Source of the DNA: Antedon mediterranea
Taxonomy: Eukaryota > Echinodermata > Crinoidea > Comatulida > Antedonidae
Length of the DNA stretch: 64,000 nucleotides
Direction of reading: 5' to 3'
Assembly (NCBI RefSeq): GCF_964355755.1
Contig: NC_092674.1
Span: 12,157,001-12,221,000, forward strand
Below are positions 36,102-48,400 of this stretch, piece by piece (position 1 is the stretch's first letter; the number at the start of each line of letters is the position of its first letter). The translations under genes were made by a program, and so were the position numbers. The notes below the pieces were generated by a model. That model was not told the DNA's origin. It did no database searches and worked only from the letters and a program-made list of their open reading frames with translations.

Positions 36102-36341
36102 TTTATAGTTGGCCTCTCTACTATAAGTGCATACTTTACTGTCTACAACTTTTGGCATACGATGATACGCAAAACAATGAAACGTCTACCGCCCTCAGGT
36201 GGCAAGCAAAGCGAGAGCTAGGGCTTGACTTATTATTAGCCAAGCCACTATACTCTCTCCTCTACTAACTACACTCGCTGCTGCTACACTGATGACCCGT
36301 CCCCGTCCTGTTGTAAATGATGATGTTGTGATTAAATTATT
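36102..36341 (+). promoter_or_regulatory. Presumed MED12 promoter/5' UTR
   Basis: The 240 bp before the MED12 ATG hold no repeat that I recognise and include CT-rich runs (tctctcctct, cgtccccgtcc) of the kind seen near TATA-less starts. No TATA box or initiator could be assigned with confidence. In-frame TAA at 36333-36335 fixes the ATG as the first of its frame. The label rests on position only. Confidence 0.35.
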
Positions 36342-36434
36342 ATGGCGTCTTATAAACATCAAGAAGGAAGACCATTAAAAAGACCAAGATTGGGACCTCC
36401 AGATGTTTATCCACAAGATCCAAAACAAAAAGAA
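36342..36434 (+). CDS. MED12: MED12 exon 1
   Basis: Codons 1-31, starting [20 protein letters not shown] and ending in KQKE before a gtaaat donor. The start is supported by an in-frame TAA at 36333-36335 and by the highly conserved [20 protein letters not shown] block. The intron falls after KQKE, the same place as in human MED12. This exon has no counterpart in upstream copy A. Confidence 0.96.
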
Positions 36435-39400
36435 GTAAATAACCAGTTACTTTTACATTTATTCGTGAAGCACCTGCCTGAACATACTTTTTTTATTAGG
36501 AGTAATTACTGTAAATATTCTAGGCCTAGGCCTAGGCTAGGCCTACTATAGGCTAGGCTAAGTAAGCTATACAAGGCCTAGTTTACTAGGCCTAGCTAGG
36601 AGAGAAACACAGTCAAAGTCTAATTAAACCTTATATTATAGTACCTTGGGCCTAGGCTATATTATTAATAAATATTAGGCTATATAGGTGTTCAAGTATG
36701 GAATCCGTATCTTCAAAAGGACATACCTAGCTAGGCCTAGCCTAAATGTAATTGAAAGAGTACAACGTCGTGCGACTAAATTAGTTCCATGTATCCGTTC
36801 ATATTCATATGATTGAAGATCGACTAAAGCTTCTTGCCCTTGGCCTAACAACCTTGTACGACAGAAGAATTCGAGGTGACCTGATTGAAGCATATAAAAT
36901 TGTTAAAGACCCCTTCCCTGCAATTTTGGACGTTTTTTGGAAAATAATACATATATATCACTTTAAAAACATTAAACCATGTCATTCCTTGTCTTAAATG
37001 TTGTACGTTTTATGGTAAATTATGATAAAAAGTGAGAAACAATGCACTACCTAAGTAGCTCGCGGCGATCGAACTCTCGTGGACGGTCTCAGGCCTAGCC
37101 TAGCTAGGCTTAGTTTTGTAGGCCTAGCTGGTAAACATCGGTAACGTTCGAACATCGTACGCTAGCTATATACCTAGCCTGACGTTGTATAGTTGCTGCA
37201 TTAATTGTCTTTCTATTTTTGCCAGACTCCGTTGATACAAATTGGGGAACACCCGGTATTTTCGCTGAAAAGTTAGGAGTCTTCCATTTGTTTTGGCTTT
37301 ACGATCAATCGAAAAGTGGGCGAATTACAGGTGAAAAACAAAAATATCAATCCGCGCGCAATGCATTTTGGGATTTATAGCGGGCCGCTATAATTATTAA
37401 AATCGATTTATTTTTCACATTTTTAACCGTTTAAAGACGAAAAAAGTTATCGCAATAGGACCATATAGTATTATTTTTACATTAAATATAGTTTGTGATC
37501 TTAAATTAGATCTAAAAAATGTAGGGAATGGGGCTTTAAAGATTTCGAGGGTGTAGCCAAGGATGACTTTTTCCAAATGAGAAGTAACATTAATTAGCCG
37601 AACTACTCGAGGACATCACCTGAGATTTTTCAAGCCTATGTTCCATAAAGGATTGAACTGTAGAAGACATACCTTCTCGCAACGAGTAATAAACCATTGG
37701 AACAGTTTACCAGCTGACGTTGTTAATTCTGAGATCACTAACACCTTCAAGAATCGCATCGACACAATGTAGTTGATATGGGGTTAAAAAGGCATTCGCC
37801 TAAACTTTCCCATTATAACTAAACTAAACTAGGCCTAGAGGGCCTAGGCCTATATACTTTTCTAGCTACGCTAGGCTAGGCATTGCTTGTTGTTGGAATC
37901 CTTGTTGTGGGCCTCTGTGGTTGTTGTTGTCCTAGGCCTATTTATTAGGGGTCTCTGTTCTCCAAAAAAATAGACCCCAACAAAAACTTTTCAATAGCGT
38001 TTAATATAATATCGAAGATTTCCTTGCGCAATTTAAATCAAATTTACTTTTGATTGCGCAGATAATTTAAAATAAAAGTAAACAATGTGTTTAAAAAGAT
38101 AGTAAAAGATTAACATGTTATTATAATTTAGCAACACAATGTTGTGCAGATTCAAATTTCACAACGAAAAATTGTTGTACTATTTTATTTTAAGTTGTGC
38201 ATAACATTTTGCATTCGCCCAAGGTTATACCAATATTCATACCTACATATTCATACCTACTTCATTACTATTATCCTGATGTTGATTAAACTGATTTTTG
38301 TTATAGGAAATGATTTGTACATTTTAGTTTAACATAAGAACTGTTTCCATGATGCGATGTTTGCACATTATTGGATTAAACATTTTTACAGATTTGTACA
38401 TTTGAGGGTGCCATTAACAAACCCTCAACAAACACTTTTCAACACTAGTTAATGTAAGGGATTTTAAAACTTCTCAATATTATGTTATATACCGTAGGGT
38501 CTTTGTTTTGAAGATTTTTTGAAAAAAAAAGAGACGTCCAAAAATGGTCTTTGCTACTGTAGGCTTGGAGGGTTTTGAATTTATTAACATTACTGTATTT
38601 TATTTCTAGGATGAATTAACAACTAGCAATGTTAAACAAGGTTTTACTAATCAGCCCAGCTTCTCTGATGAGGTAAGTAAAGTATTTGGTAACATCATCA
38701 ATTTATAAATACAACAATAGGCCTAATAAATTTAACACAATTTTGAGATAATACTGTCATTAAAATTATTTATAAAAAAATAAACACCCAGCTTTGAATT
38801 AATTTCTCCCTAGAATAAACTCTACCCTAACACAATTACTGTATAATTATTATAACATATTTCTATTTTTGGTAGAATTCATTGACTTCCATGATTTACC
38901 TAGATTTACCAAGCATTTTGTTACACTTTTTACTGTATTTTATCACTTCTTGATATTTAATTGTGTTGTCAAAATTAATTATTTTATTTAGCATTAAGGT
39001 GGCACATTCAACAACAAAAAATGCTTTACTGAATGCTAATATGGAATATTATGTAATTCTTGATTATGACATTTTTTTCTTCAGACGGGGACTGCCAGAA
39101 ATAGTCACATTAATCATGCTAAGGTAACACAATAATTTATAGTTATACATGTTAAAAATTAATTAAATAGTAAATTGAAATCATTGTCCTACTACTGAAG
39201 GTTGTTATTTTTGTTACTACTTTTTATAGTACTTGCTGCTTTGTTTGTTTGTGCGTGCACAATAGTGTCCACAATTTTTAAGTTATCGTCCTGAATTTTT
39301 GGGTGTTAATAGGTATATACACAGAACATGCCAATTAATTTGCAAGAAAATTCATATATATTGGTCAGTCACAAAAGCTTATTAATATCTTACTTACTTG

Positions 39401-42400
39401 TATCTTTCATATAGCAAGCCCTCTGTATTCTTTTAACATGGCCCAAAATATTACCATGCGCCCTCTGTGGCAAAAAAAATAAATACTTCACTCAGTTTCG
39501 AAGTGCTTTCATTTAACTTGTAAATTAATTATTTTTCTAGTATTTTGTTCAATTTTTTTTTTCATTTAGATTGAACATATCATTATCAACTTGTGTTTTA
39601 TTTTAATATATGTTTTTTATGTTTGCAGTTTGGCACATATTTCAGTGGCATAGTTGCAGAGAAACAAAAGTTAAACACTCTGCAAGATGGAGGACGAAGA
39701 AAAGTATTAGTATCGAGGGAAAATTTTTGGAATGTAAGTTACTAAATAAAAACATACAAAAACTTGTCACAGTGATTAATTAAACAATTTTGTATTAGTT
39801 CATTCAGGCATCCTTCAGTAAAAAATGTACATGTACAAATACATCGGACAGACAACAAGGTTGAAGCGGCCTCCTCAAGTATGCCCGAGCAAAGTATACT
39901 GTATGGAACTCATAATTCTCTGGTATTGCTAGTAGAATTAATTTGAAATGGAGACCAGTTCCAATACTAGTAGTACACCAAATGTTATTAAGATGCAGCA
40001 CTGTTTTTGTGGATTTTCCACTGTATGGATTTTTTTTTATAATGGATTAATTCTAATCAATGAATTTTTTAAACTTTTAGGTTACACAAAGAAACACTAG
40101 TAGTATGCATACATGGTTTCAAGATTTGGCTGGAATACGCCCACTTGCCATACTTGCTAAGAAAGTAAGTTGATTGTTGTTTTCTTAAACCAAAAATAGC
40201 AGCTTTTTGCATTTTCAGTTATTGAAAAAGTGTTATTTGTTCCATGTCAGTTGCCTTTAACTTTATAGCAGGTCCTAGATTACCAAGACTTCACTGATAC
40301 TGCCTGGAGCTCATTGAGATCAAATCCTATTTTTAAATGGTACAAATATGAGAAATCAATATCTGCTTGTGGATGCAATAATATTTCAGTTTGATAGTGT
40401 TGTTACCATTTCTGTTTTGTTTTTTGGTTAATTTTTTGCAGGTTCCATTATTTCACCGCAAGGAAGAAATATTCCGGATGCTTGCAGAACACCAAGTTCC
40501 CATGATACGTGCTACATGGCTTCTTAAGATGACCCATGCATCTACACAAGCTATTACAGATTCTAAAGTTAGGCCGAAACGTGCACAGAGTGATCCATCT
40601 ATTGGTAAATATTAGCAGAATTATTATGTTTTTTTGTTTTATATAGTTACAACTAAAATTGATTGACGATTAAATGGCTCAGGTTAAGATAATCCGACTC
40701 CACCCCTATCTTTTGACATTAAGAAATACCCTGGTATTGGGGTATTGCCAGGAGTTGGACCCAGAACCCTTGGATTGATAAGGACACATAACCGCCAAAT
40801 GTCATGAAATCTCAAAAGTTCATGTGACCAGCATAAACTGCTTAAAACAGAGATAATCAACCTGTAGCCACTACAGTAGATCTTTTATGAAGGGGACACC
40901 TCAACCCCAGGGACCCAAGAAAGTGTCTCTCTAATAAGGATATCCCCTGACAGGGGGTTTACCCAGAATAGGAGTTGGCCATAGTGTTGATGTATTACCC
41001 CTCATTCACTTTTTTTGGAAAGTGTCTTTTAATATATGATTCCTAAATAGGAGTTTCCTAAAAGTTCTACATACAAAAGAGACAGCAACTTCTATTTCTT
41101 TTTCAGAGTGGTGCCAAGTGATTACAAGGTTTCTCAAGGAAATTTTAAGCAAAATTGCTGATCCACATCAGACACCCAGTGGACCTAATCCTGTTTCAAC
41201 GCTTCAGACGCCAACGATTACTGATAGTGACACAGCACACAAGATGTGGGACTACATGACAACTCTAGCAAGATACTTGTATGAGGTAAGTATGTGACAT
41301 AACTGTGGCTTACTAAACCCGAGTGCGGGGTGGGGAGAGCTGGGTTGTTGGCCGAGTAAGTTGGGGTCTTCTCATCAAAGCTAGCGATTAATTTCAAAGT
41401 TAGCAATAAATTTCCCGATTAGCTAGTAAATAACTGAGCCTAATTGTATACTAACGAGTAAGTTTTTCCCTCTTACAGGAATGTATGCTAGATTGTCATG
41501 AGTATTTATCATGGCTTGTTGAAACGGTGGAAAAAGTTAATCCTAAAGACGACAATATTCTACGTCTTGTACTGCCGATAGTGATGCAGGTTAGTGATAA
41601 CAAAAAAAAAACTGACACATCCAATCCAAAATAATAAATAATAATCATTATTTTTCTCAATTTTTATTTCATGTAATAATATTTTAAACTTGCTGTATAT
41701 TTGTTTTTAATTTGTAGTATGTGGAAGAATTTTGTAAAGGTCAAATTCTGTCACGAAGGTTGGCTTACTTCTGTTGTCGTAAACTTGCTACCTTTTGTTC
41801 TGATGCTTGTAACCCACCGCAATCACCAACTTTGTTAAGCCCTGCAAACAGGTAATCACTTGTTATTATCATATATGTATAAATTTACTATTGATAATTA
41901 AGCTACTAGAATTTATAGTGTTTGGTGGTTAAGATGTTTGGTTACCGATCATAGCCCATCCTTATGATACCACCGCACAGGATTTTTCTCATGACCAAAA
42001 CAGTACTGCTAACTAAGCCTCATATGAGAATATTGTGTGTCTATTTGAATTTGTCTTATTTTAATTTAAACATTTAAAGGTTTTGGAAATGCCAGTAGCT
42101 GCTGGCTGCAATGTAATTTTAATTTTCTTGGACAATAAACACATTTTAACTATTATAACTGCGTAGATAAGTTAAGGGTTGGTGGGAGAAAATAAAACGG
42201 TACTTTCAGGTAGCCATGGGTTTTTGTGGGTGCTATGCTGAAATTAGGCTGGGTGGAAGAACTTAAAATAGCACTTAGGCTAGGTAGAAGACATTGAAGG
42301 TGAATGTTCCATGTTAAATTTATTATATTTCAACCCCTGTCATTGTGGACGAACAGGCACCGTTTGGTGGCAGCACTCGACACGAAGTGACCTTTAAGGG

Positions 42401-45400
42401 AGAACAAATTTGTGGTATGTGTCGTCCACACCTGTGCATAATTCAGCCCAGTAGGCTGCAAGTCACAGGTTATTCCCACATTTACATAATACTACAGTTA
42501 CTGCATTTTGTATACTCTTTAACTTTTTAACAATTATTTTTGTGCGAATGGATAAATCATATACACTCTTTTATTTCAATGACTGCATACACCTCTACAT
42601 TGAAACAAACTAGAGCCATACATTGTTGCAGTGACAAATTTAGTTAATTCAAAAGGAAAAGAAACCATTTGTTTACGCCTTACTGAGTTTTCCTCTTTCA
42701 CTTCTGTTAAGACATTATGCTTCTTTTTAACAAAATTCCCCATCCATAACTATGACAAAACTTGCCAACTTTTGTTACTCTATTATTTCCTTCTGTTGTG
42801 GATTTAGAATTGGGTGATACATTAAAATTCAACAGTTGTTTCAAGAGCTAAAACATCCACTTCATACATACATATTATTTTGTTTAATTATTTCCTCATA
42901 CCATTTGCTCAGAGTATTTCTTCCTTGTTTACACACTTATTTAATTTGGTATCCGCACAAGATTATGTCAGCTCTCTGTATGTTTATACTGTTTACTGAT
43001 ACAGATTTTTTTAATAAATTCCTCCCTGGATGTTTTTAATGTAAAACAAAAGTGAGTGAGTCCTGAGTAGTTGGTTAGTTGGTTTAAATAAGAAAAATAT
43101 AAAGTTCTCAATGTCAAGGAATTATTTGTTTAAGTTAATATTTTAAATTTATAATCTGTAAGCCAGCTGTATAGTAACTGAAATCAATATTATAAATATA
43201 TGAATTATTAAAATATCAATTAATTGATTGAAAGTCATCCACTCTATAGTGATTTTCAATGGTTGGGATCTGGAAGGCATTTAAGGGCTACACGCTGTAG
43301 AACAAAACGCTCCCTTAATTCTTTTGTTCCGTACTCAATTAGACATTTTAATAATCGTTGAATTTTGTTGCTATGTAATGTTATTGTATTATTACCTTTT
43401 AACTTTGAGCAATTGTATGTCACATGAATTTCCGTATGGACAAATAAAATGAACTATGAACTATGATTAGTATAGTAATATCAAATTTATTTCTTTAATC
43501 TATGGTTTGCCTGATTTTACATGCTAATGAAGGTGTATTGGTGTAGAGGGGGTGCGACTAAAAACTGTTGTATCTGATTGGATACTTTATGTAGCCATAT
43601 TCAATGAACCTCCATGGCAGCTTGTTTTTTTGTGTTTTTGCTGTGATTGTGTTTACAATCTAATTGTATAACATAATGGAAAACAAACCATTCTGACATG
43701 AGTTTTTAAAACTAAATATTTGTTTTCTTTCTTTCAGGTTTCAAGCTAATGCACTACCTCCAAGTTCATTATCAATGATTTTCTCCGAGTTCACAAACTG
43801 TGCACAGCATCGACCAATAGTTCTCTTCCTTAGCAGTATTGTACAAACTGTCACATTACAATGTCCTAGTGCCCTAGTTTGGATCAATGTAGGAGAGGCA
43901 AAAAACAGTAATATTCCAGGATCACCTCTGGACTTGCTTCCATGTGCTCCTTCCAGCTTACCTCTACCAAACCCACATAGCTTGCAGGCACAACAGGTCA
44001 GCAAATTGTACAATACATAATTCCATTGATCCATCCATACTGGCTCATATTCAATTTAAAAACTCTAATAATCAAAAGAGGCCAGATTTGGAGGTTTTAC
44101 TAACCATTGACATGCAGATTATGTATTAGTGGAGCTGTTGCTTGGTGGTTGACATGCTAATTGTAAAGTCCAGGGTTCAATCCACAAATGAGATTGAGTT
44201 TATAAAATAGTTTATCCATTCTGTAATTGCCAAATTGCTCGCTGCTGGATGATATGAAATTTAAGAAATAATAACTAAAAGCTAATTCTCATTCCTTAAA
44301 CTAATTGCTACATCTTAATGTATCATCTGTTATAAAGACTAAATATCAGATGTTCATAAAACATGTTCATAGGCCCATTCCCTACCTTAGGCTTGATCAG
44401 ACTTTATGTTTGATTCTGCCAGATGTCATCCCAGTAAATGGAAATCAATTTGACCTGATCATGAAGACCTAAAATTATCATTTCATCATTTGTTCAAGTT
44501 GTTATCCAGCTTTGTAAAATTGACCAGATGACCAAGCCCACACTCAATGTATGTGAATAGTATCTCTATATGGCATCATAGGTCCTAGGTCATCAAAAAA
44601 TCAAAAGCTCCATAAAGTGGGCCCTTATATACTGTACATAGTCATCATCTGATCATATAAAAGGATCTCACTGCCTACCTTTGCTAATTTTGCTAATCAA
44701 ATGAGTATACTAACAGTTAAAAAATACAGTATCAAATGTTTTATTAACATGAATTTGAAATATTATATCTTTAGATAAGAATAGGCCTTCGCAATTCAGA
44801 GATTCAAATCCGTTCCAGAAGCAGAGCGGCAGAACATCGATGGTCTACCGACAAGTCCCAGGAGTCAACAGCTGGTTTTACTATCAATAGAGTGCTGAAT
44901 ACGCTAGAAATTCTGGATCGGCACTACTTTGATCGGTGTGATTCCAACAACAGCTTAGACTCTCTCTACCACAAAATATTTTCAACCAATCAGAGTAAAG
45001 ATGGAAGTGATGTAAGTAATGTTTTGCTAAATATTTTATCATCAATATTGTAAAATCAAGATACCAATAGTGTTTACTTACAAATATGAAGGATATAATT
45101 AATCACAATTTAAAGTAATCCTCATCTTTTTAGTAAATTAGTTTAGCTTAAAGATGTATTAATAGTTATCCACTTTGACCAAAAATTGGATCGAGAAAAA
45201 AAATGTATTTACCTGAAAAAAATGTAATTTAAAGCAAAAAAATGGTCAAATTGGCTGCCAGCCAATGGATTTTTGGTTGAATTTAACCATTTATTTTGTC
45301 ATTTACATTTTTCTATGGTAGTAATTAACTTTATTAAAACCACAAAATAACATATTCAAAGTCTGATTTAATTAATCTTTATTTTTCATGTTTTTGGGGG

Positions 45401-48400
45401 ACAGTACATCTTTAATATTCCTATATTACTGAGCTCAAATCCTGTCAGATGTCAAGATTTGATCTGAGAGTCATGTTAGATAAGATTAAAAAAACTTAAA
45501 AAAACCACAACCCTAAAAGAGCATCTTTTGTATGTTTGTTCTGTGTACTAGGTTGTCACCTTTGAGAAGGAGAGTAAATCAATTCGGTTTTGCTATTTGA
45601 GAATAATAATGTAGTAATTTGTGTTCTTTTTGCATAATTTTTCTGTAATATTTTAGGTGATTATTAATGATAATCCAGTTGTTCAGCTTCTGTGTGAATG
45701 GGCAGTATGCCCTCAACGTACTGGAGAACATAGAGCACTCATAGTGGCAGAACTTCTTGAGAAAAGACAGATCGAGTTAGAAAATGGGGTAATATCCATT
45801 ATTTCACTTTTTTCTTTTTCATAACTTAAATGAAGTATTATATACTGATCTTGAGAGCTATATGTTTAAGATCTGATTACCATTGAGTGTAATATCCAAA
45901 TATACTACCATCTTAATTATTTCACAATAACTAAGATTACACACAAGACTAAACTAAAGATTAAATCACATTTATATTAATCAATTAATTTTGAATTAAT
46001 TACAGAAATCTGTAAGCGACACAGATATAATTGATGAGAAGACATCTATGTCTTCTATGGGAATGATGGGCAATGGTACACCTGCCTACCAGCATATACT
46101 ATTTCAGTTTTTAGACACACAAGCACCAGTATTAAGTAAGTATGCTGAATAGTGTTGACAATTTACACCCACAACAACACATTCATAAATATTTTAATTC
46201 ACACTTAAACGTCCTAAAGTGTTTATGAAATTTAGATTATGTTTGCATTATTTATAAACTAGAATATAATTGATCAACTTGCTATAATAGAGTATCTTTT
46301 GGACAAAGTGAAGTTGTGGAATTCTCAACACTGGGTTGTTGTATTACAATACAGTAACACCATTTGTGGAGTAATGTAAAGGTAGAGAGAAAAAACATTA
46401 CTTGAGGACTGTTGTACAACAACTGAAAAATGGAGACATCAACTTTGTGGAACTTGCTTTGTCTTTGTCAGCTTAAGATACATTCATTTTTGTCATTTTA
46501 GTCATTGGTTTTTGGTCATATGTGTTTCTATAGCTGGGATCCAAGGTGCCTGATTCCTGTGAAGACCAAGATTGAACTGTCCTAACCACAGTTCATTAGT
46601 TTAAGCCCTGGTTAGCGACTGGGAATTTAACCAAACTTAAGTTTGGGTGTACTTCAAACCTCACTTTACTATAAAAAAATTTTCATTTTATTTGTAACAT
46701 GTTTTATTTTCTAGTACCGGGGAATGAGGATAGCAAGAAATCTTTTGCAAATCTTGTGCTACTCTTCAGTGAATTAATCACATATGATATATTTTCACAT
46801 GACAAATACATGTGCAGATTAATTGCTCGTGGTGACCTATCAACAAGCTCATTGCCAATCAACATGATGGAGATAAAGACAGAAGATGAGGAGAAACATC
46901 AGAGTGTTAACAGACAGGTAAATCAGCTCAACTTTTTACTTAGAAATTAGTACTGTCAACTCTCCCAATACCAAACTCTCTGAAAACTTGAAACTTTTCC
47001 AAAACCAGATATCAGAATATCAGACTTTACAGAAAACTGGAAATATTAGCCTAGCTCATGCCCGCAATAAACATGCCCAAGAAACAATAATTAAAACATA
47101 TTTATATGCATATATATATAAGTCATTAATAATTTCCATAATATTTTACTTGCAGTATATAATGGTCAATACGTATTATACTGATTCAACAAATCTGCTT
47201 ATGAATCTGAAATTATAATATATGTATAAAAATTGTGGAGCTGTATCTTGGTGGTTAACGTGCTCGCCTTCCAATCCCAAGGTTCAGGGTTCAATCCTGA
47301 CCTAGTGCCAGGGTTGTAACCTACAACTCTTTTAACTCCAGTCCCTAAGCCTCAAAGAGACGTTTATAAGCAAGATAAGTTATTAAATCCATAAGTTTAT
47401 CCATTCTGTAATTGGGGGTTACTCGCTGTTGGGTGCTATGAAATAAAACAACATTTTAAAAGTCATGCTCATATATATAGATTATGTTTATACTTTAGTG
47501 TATGTATTGTTTTTTTACTACTTTAAAACAAATTTTATATAGGAAAAGATGGTAAAAATCAAAGAAGAAGTTGAAGATGATGACTATGAGGATTATGGAG
47601 ATGGCAGTGCTCGTAAGCAATCAACATCATTTCAAGATGTCTTCCAAGAAATGATATACTCAAATAAATTGAAGACAGAACCGGATACATCTGAAGAAAT
47701 AAATCATCAGCCAATGTCGGCACATCTCCCTCGCCACTTACAATACGCTACGCACTTTCCAATACCACAAGCTGAGATGGCTCTACATGATAGCAACCAG
47801 CGAATGGTGCTCTTGTATGGTTTCGGAAAAGGACGCGATGATGCGAGAAAGCAGATTAAAAGAATTCAGAAAGAACTAATGCGTATTGTCATGAACAAAA
47901 AAGAATCTGATAAACTCGACAGTAAGGCAAAGAAAATGAAATATGAGAGTATTTATGTACCTTTGTCGTTGTTTACAAAGTTTTCACAATTGTCATATTT
48001 TGATCAGCATATGTTGACCCAGACGTGTGTGTTGGCAATGACAGAACAACTGGCAAACGTCAACCAAGGCATTGGCTCAACCTTACCTTCAATTGAGCAT
48101 ATAAGCTTCATATTTGATTTGATGGAGAGTGCTTTGAATATTCATGGTCTTTTAGAATTCGCAATTCAGGTACACACCTTTTTTATGTTTGAACAGTCCA
48201 ATTCCATAACCAAAACTTTTATTTTGTAATTGGAATCAATGTTGGGAACATTTTATAAAGTTGATCTGACTCCTTAAAGTAAAGAAAAAGCATTTCATTA
48301 TTAAGTCTTATTTATGAAATGCTGTACATCAGACAATTAAAACCCAGTCTGAGTAAACAATGTGACTCTGTAAAAGCTAAGCTTTTCATTTAACAGGACG

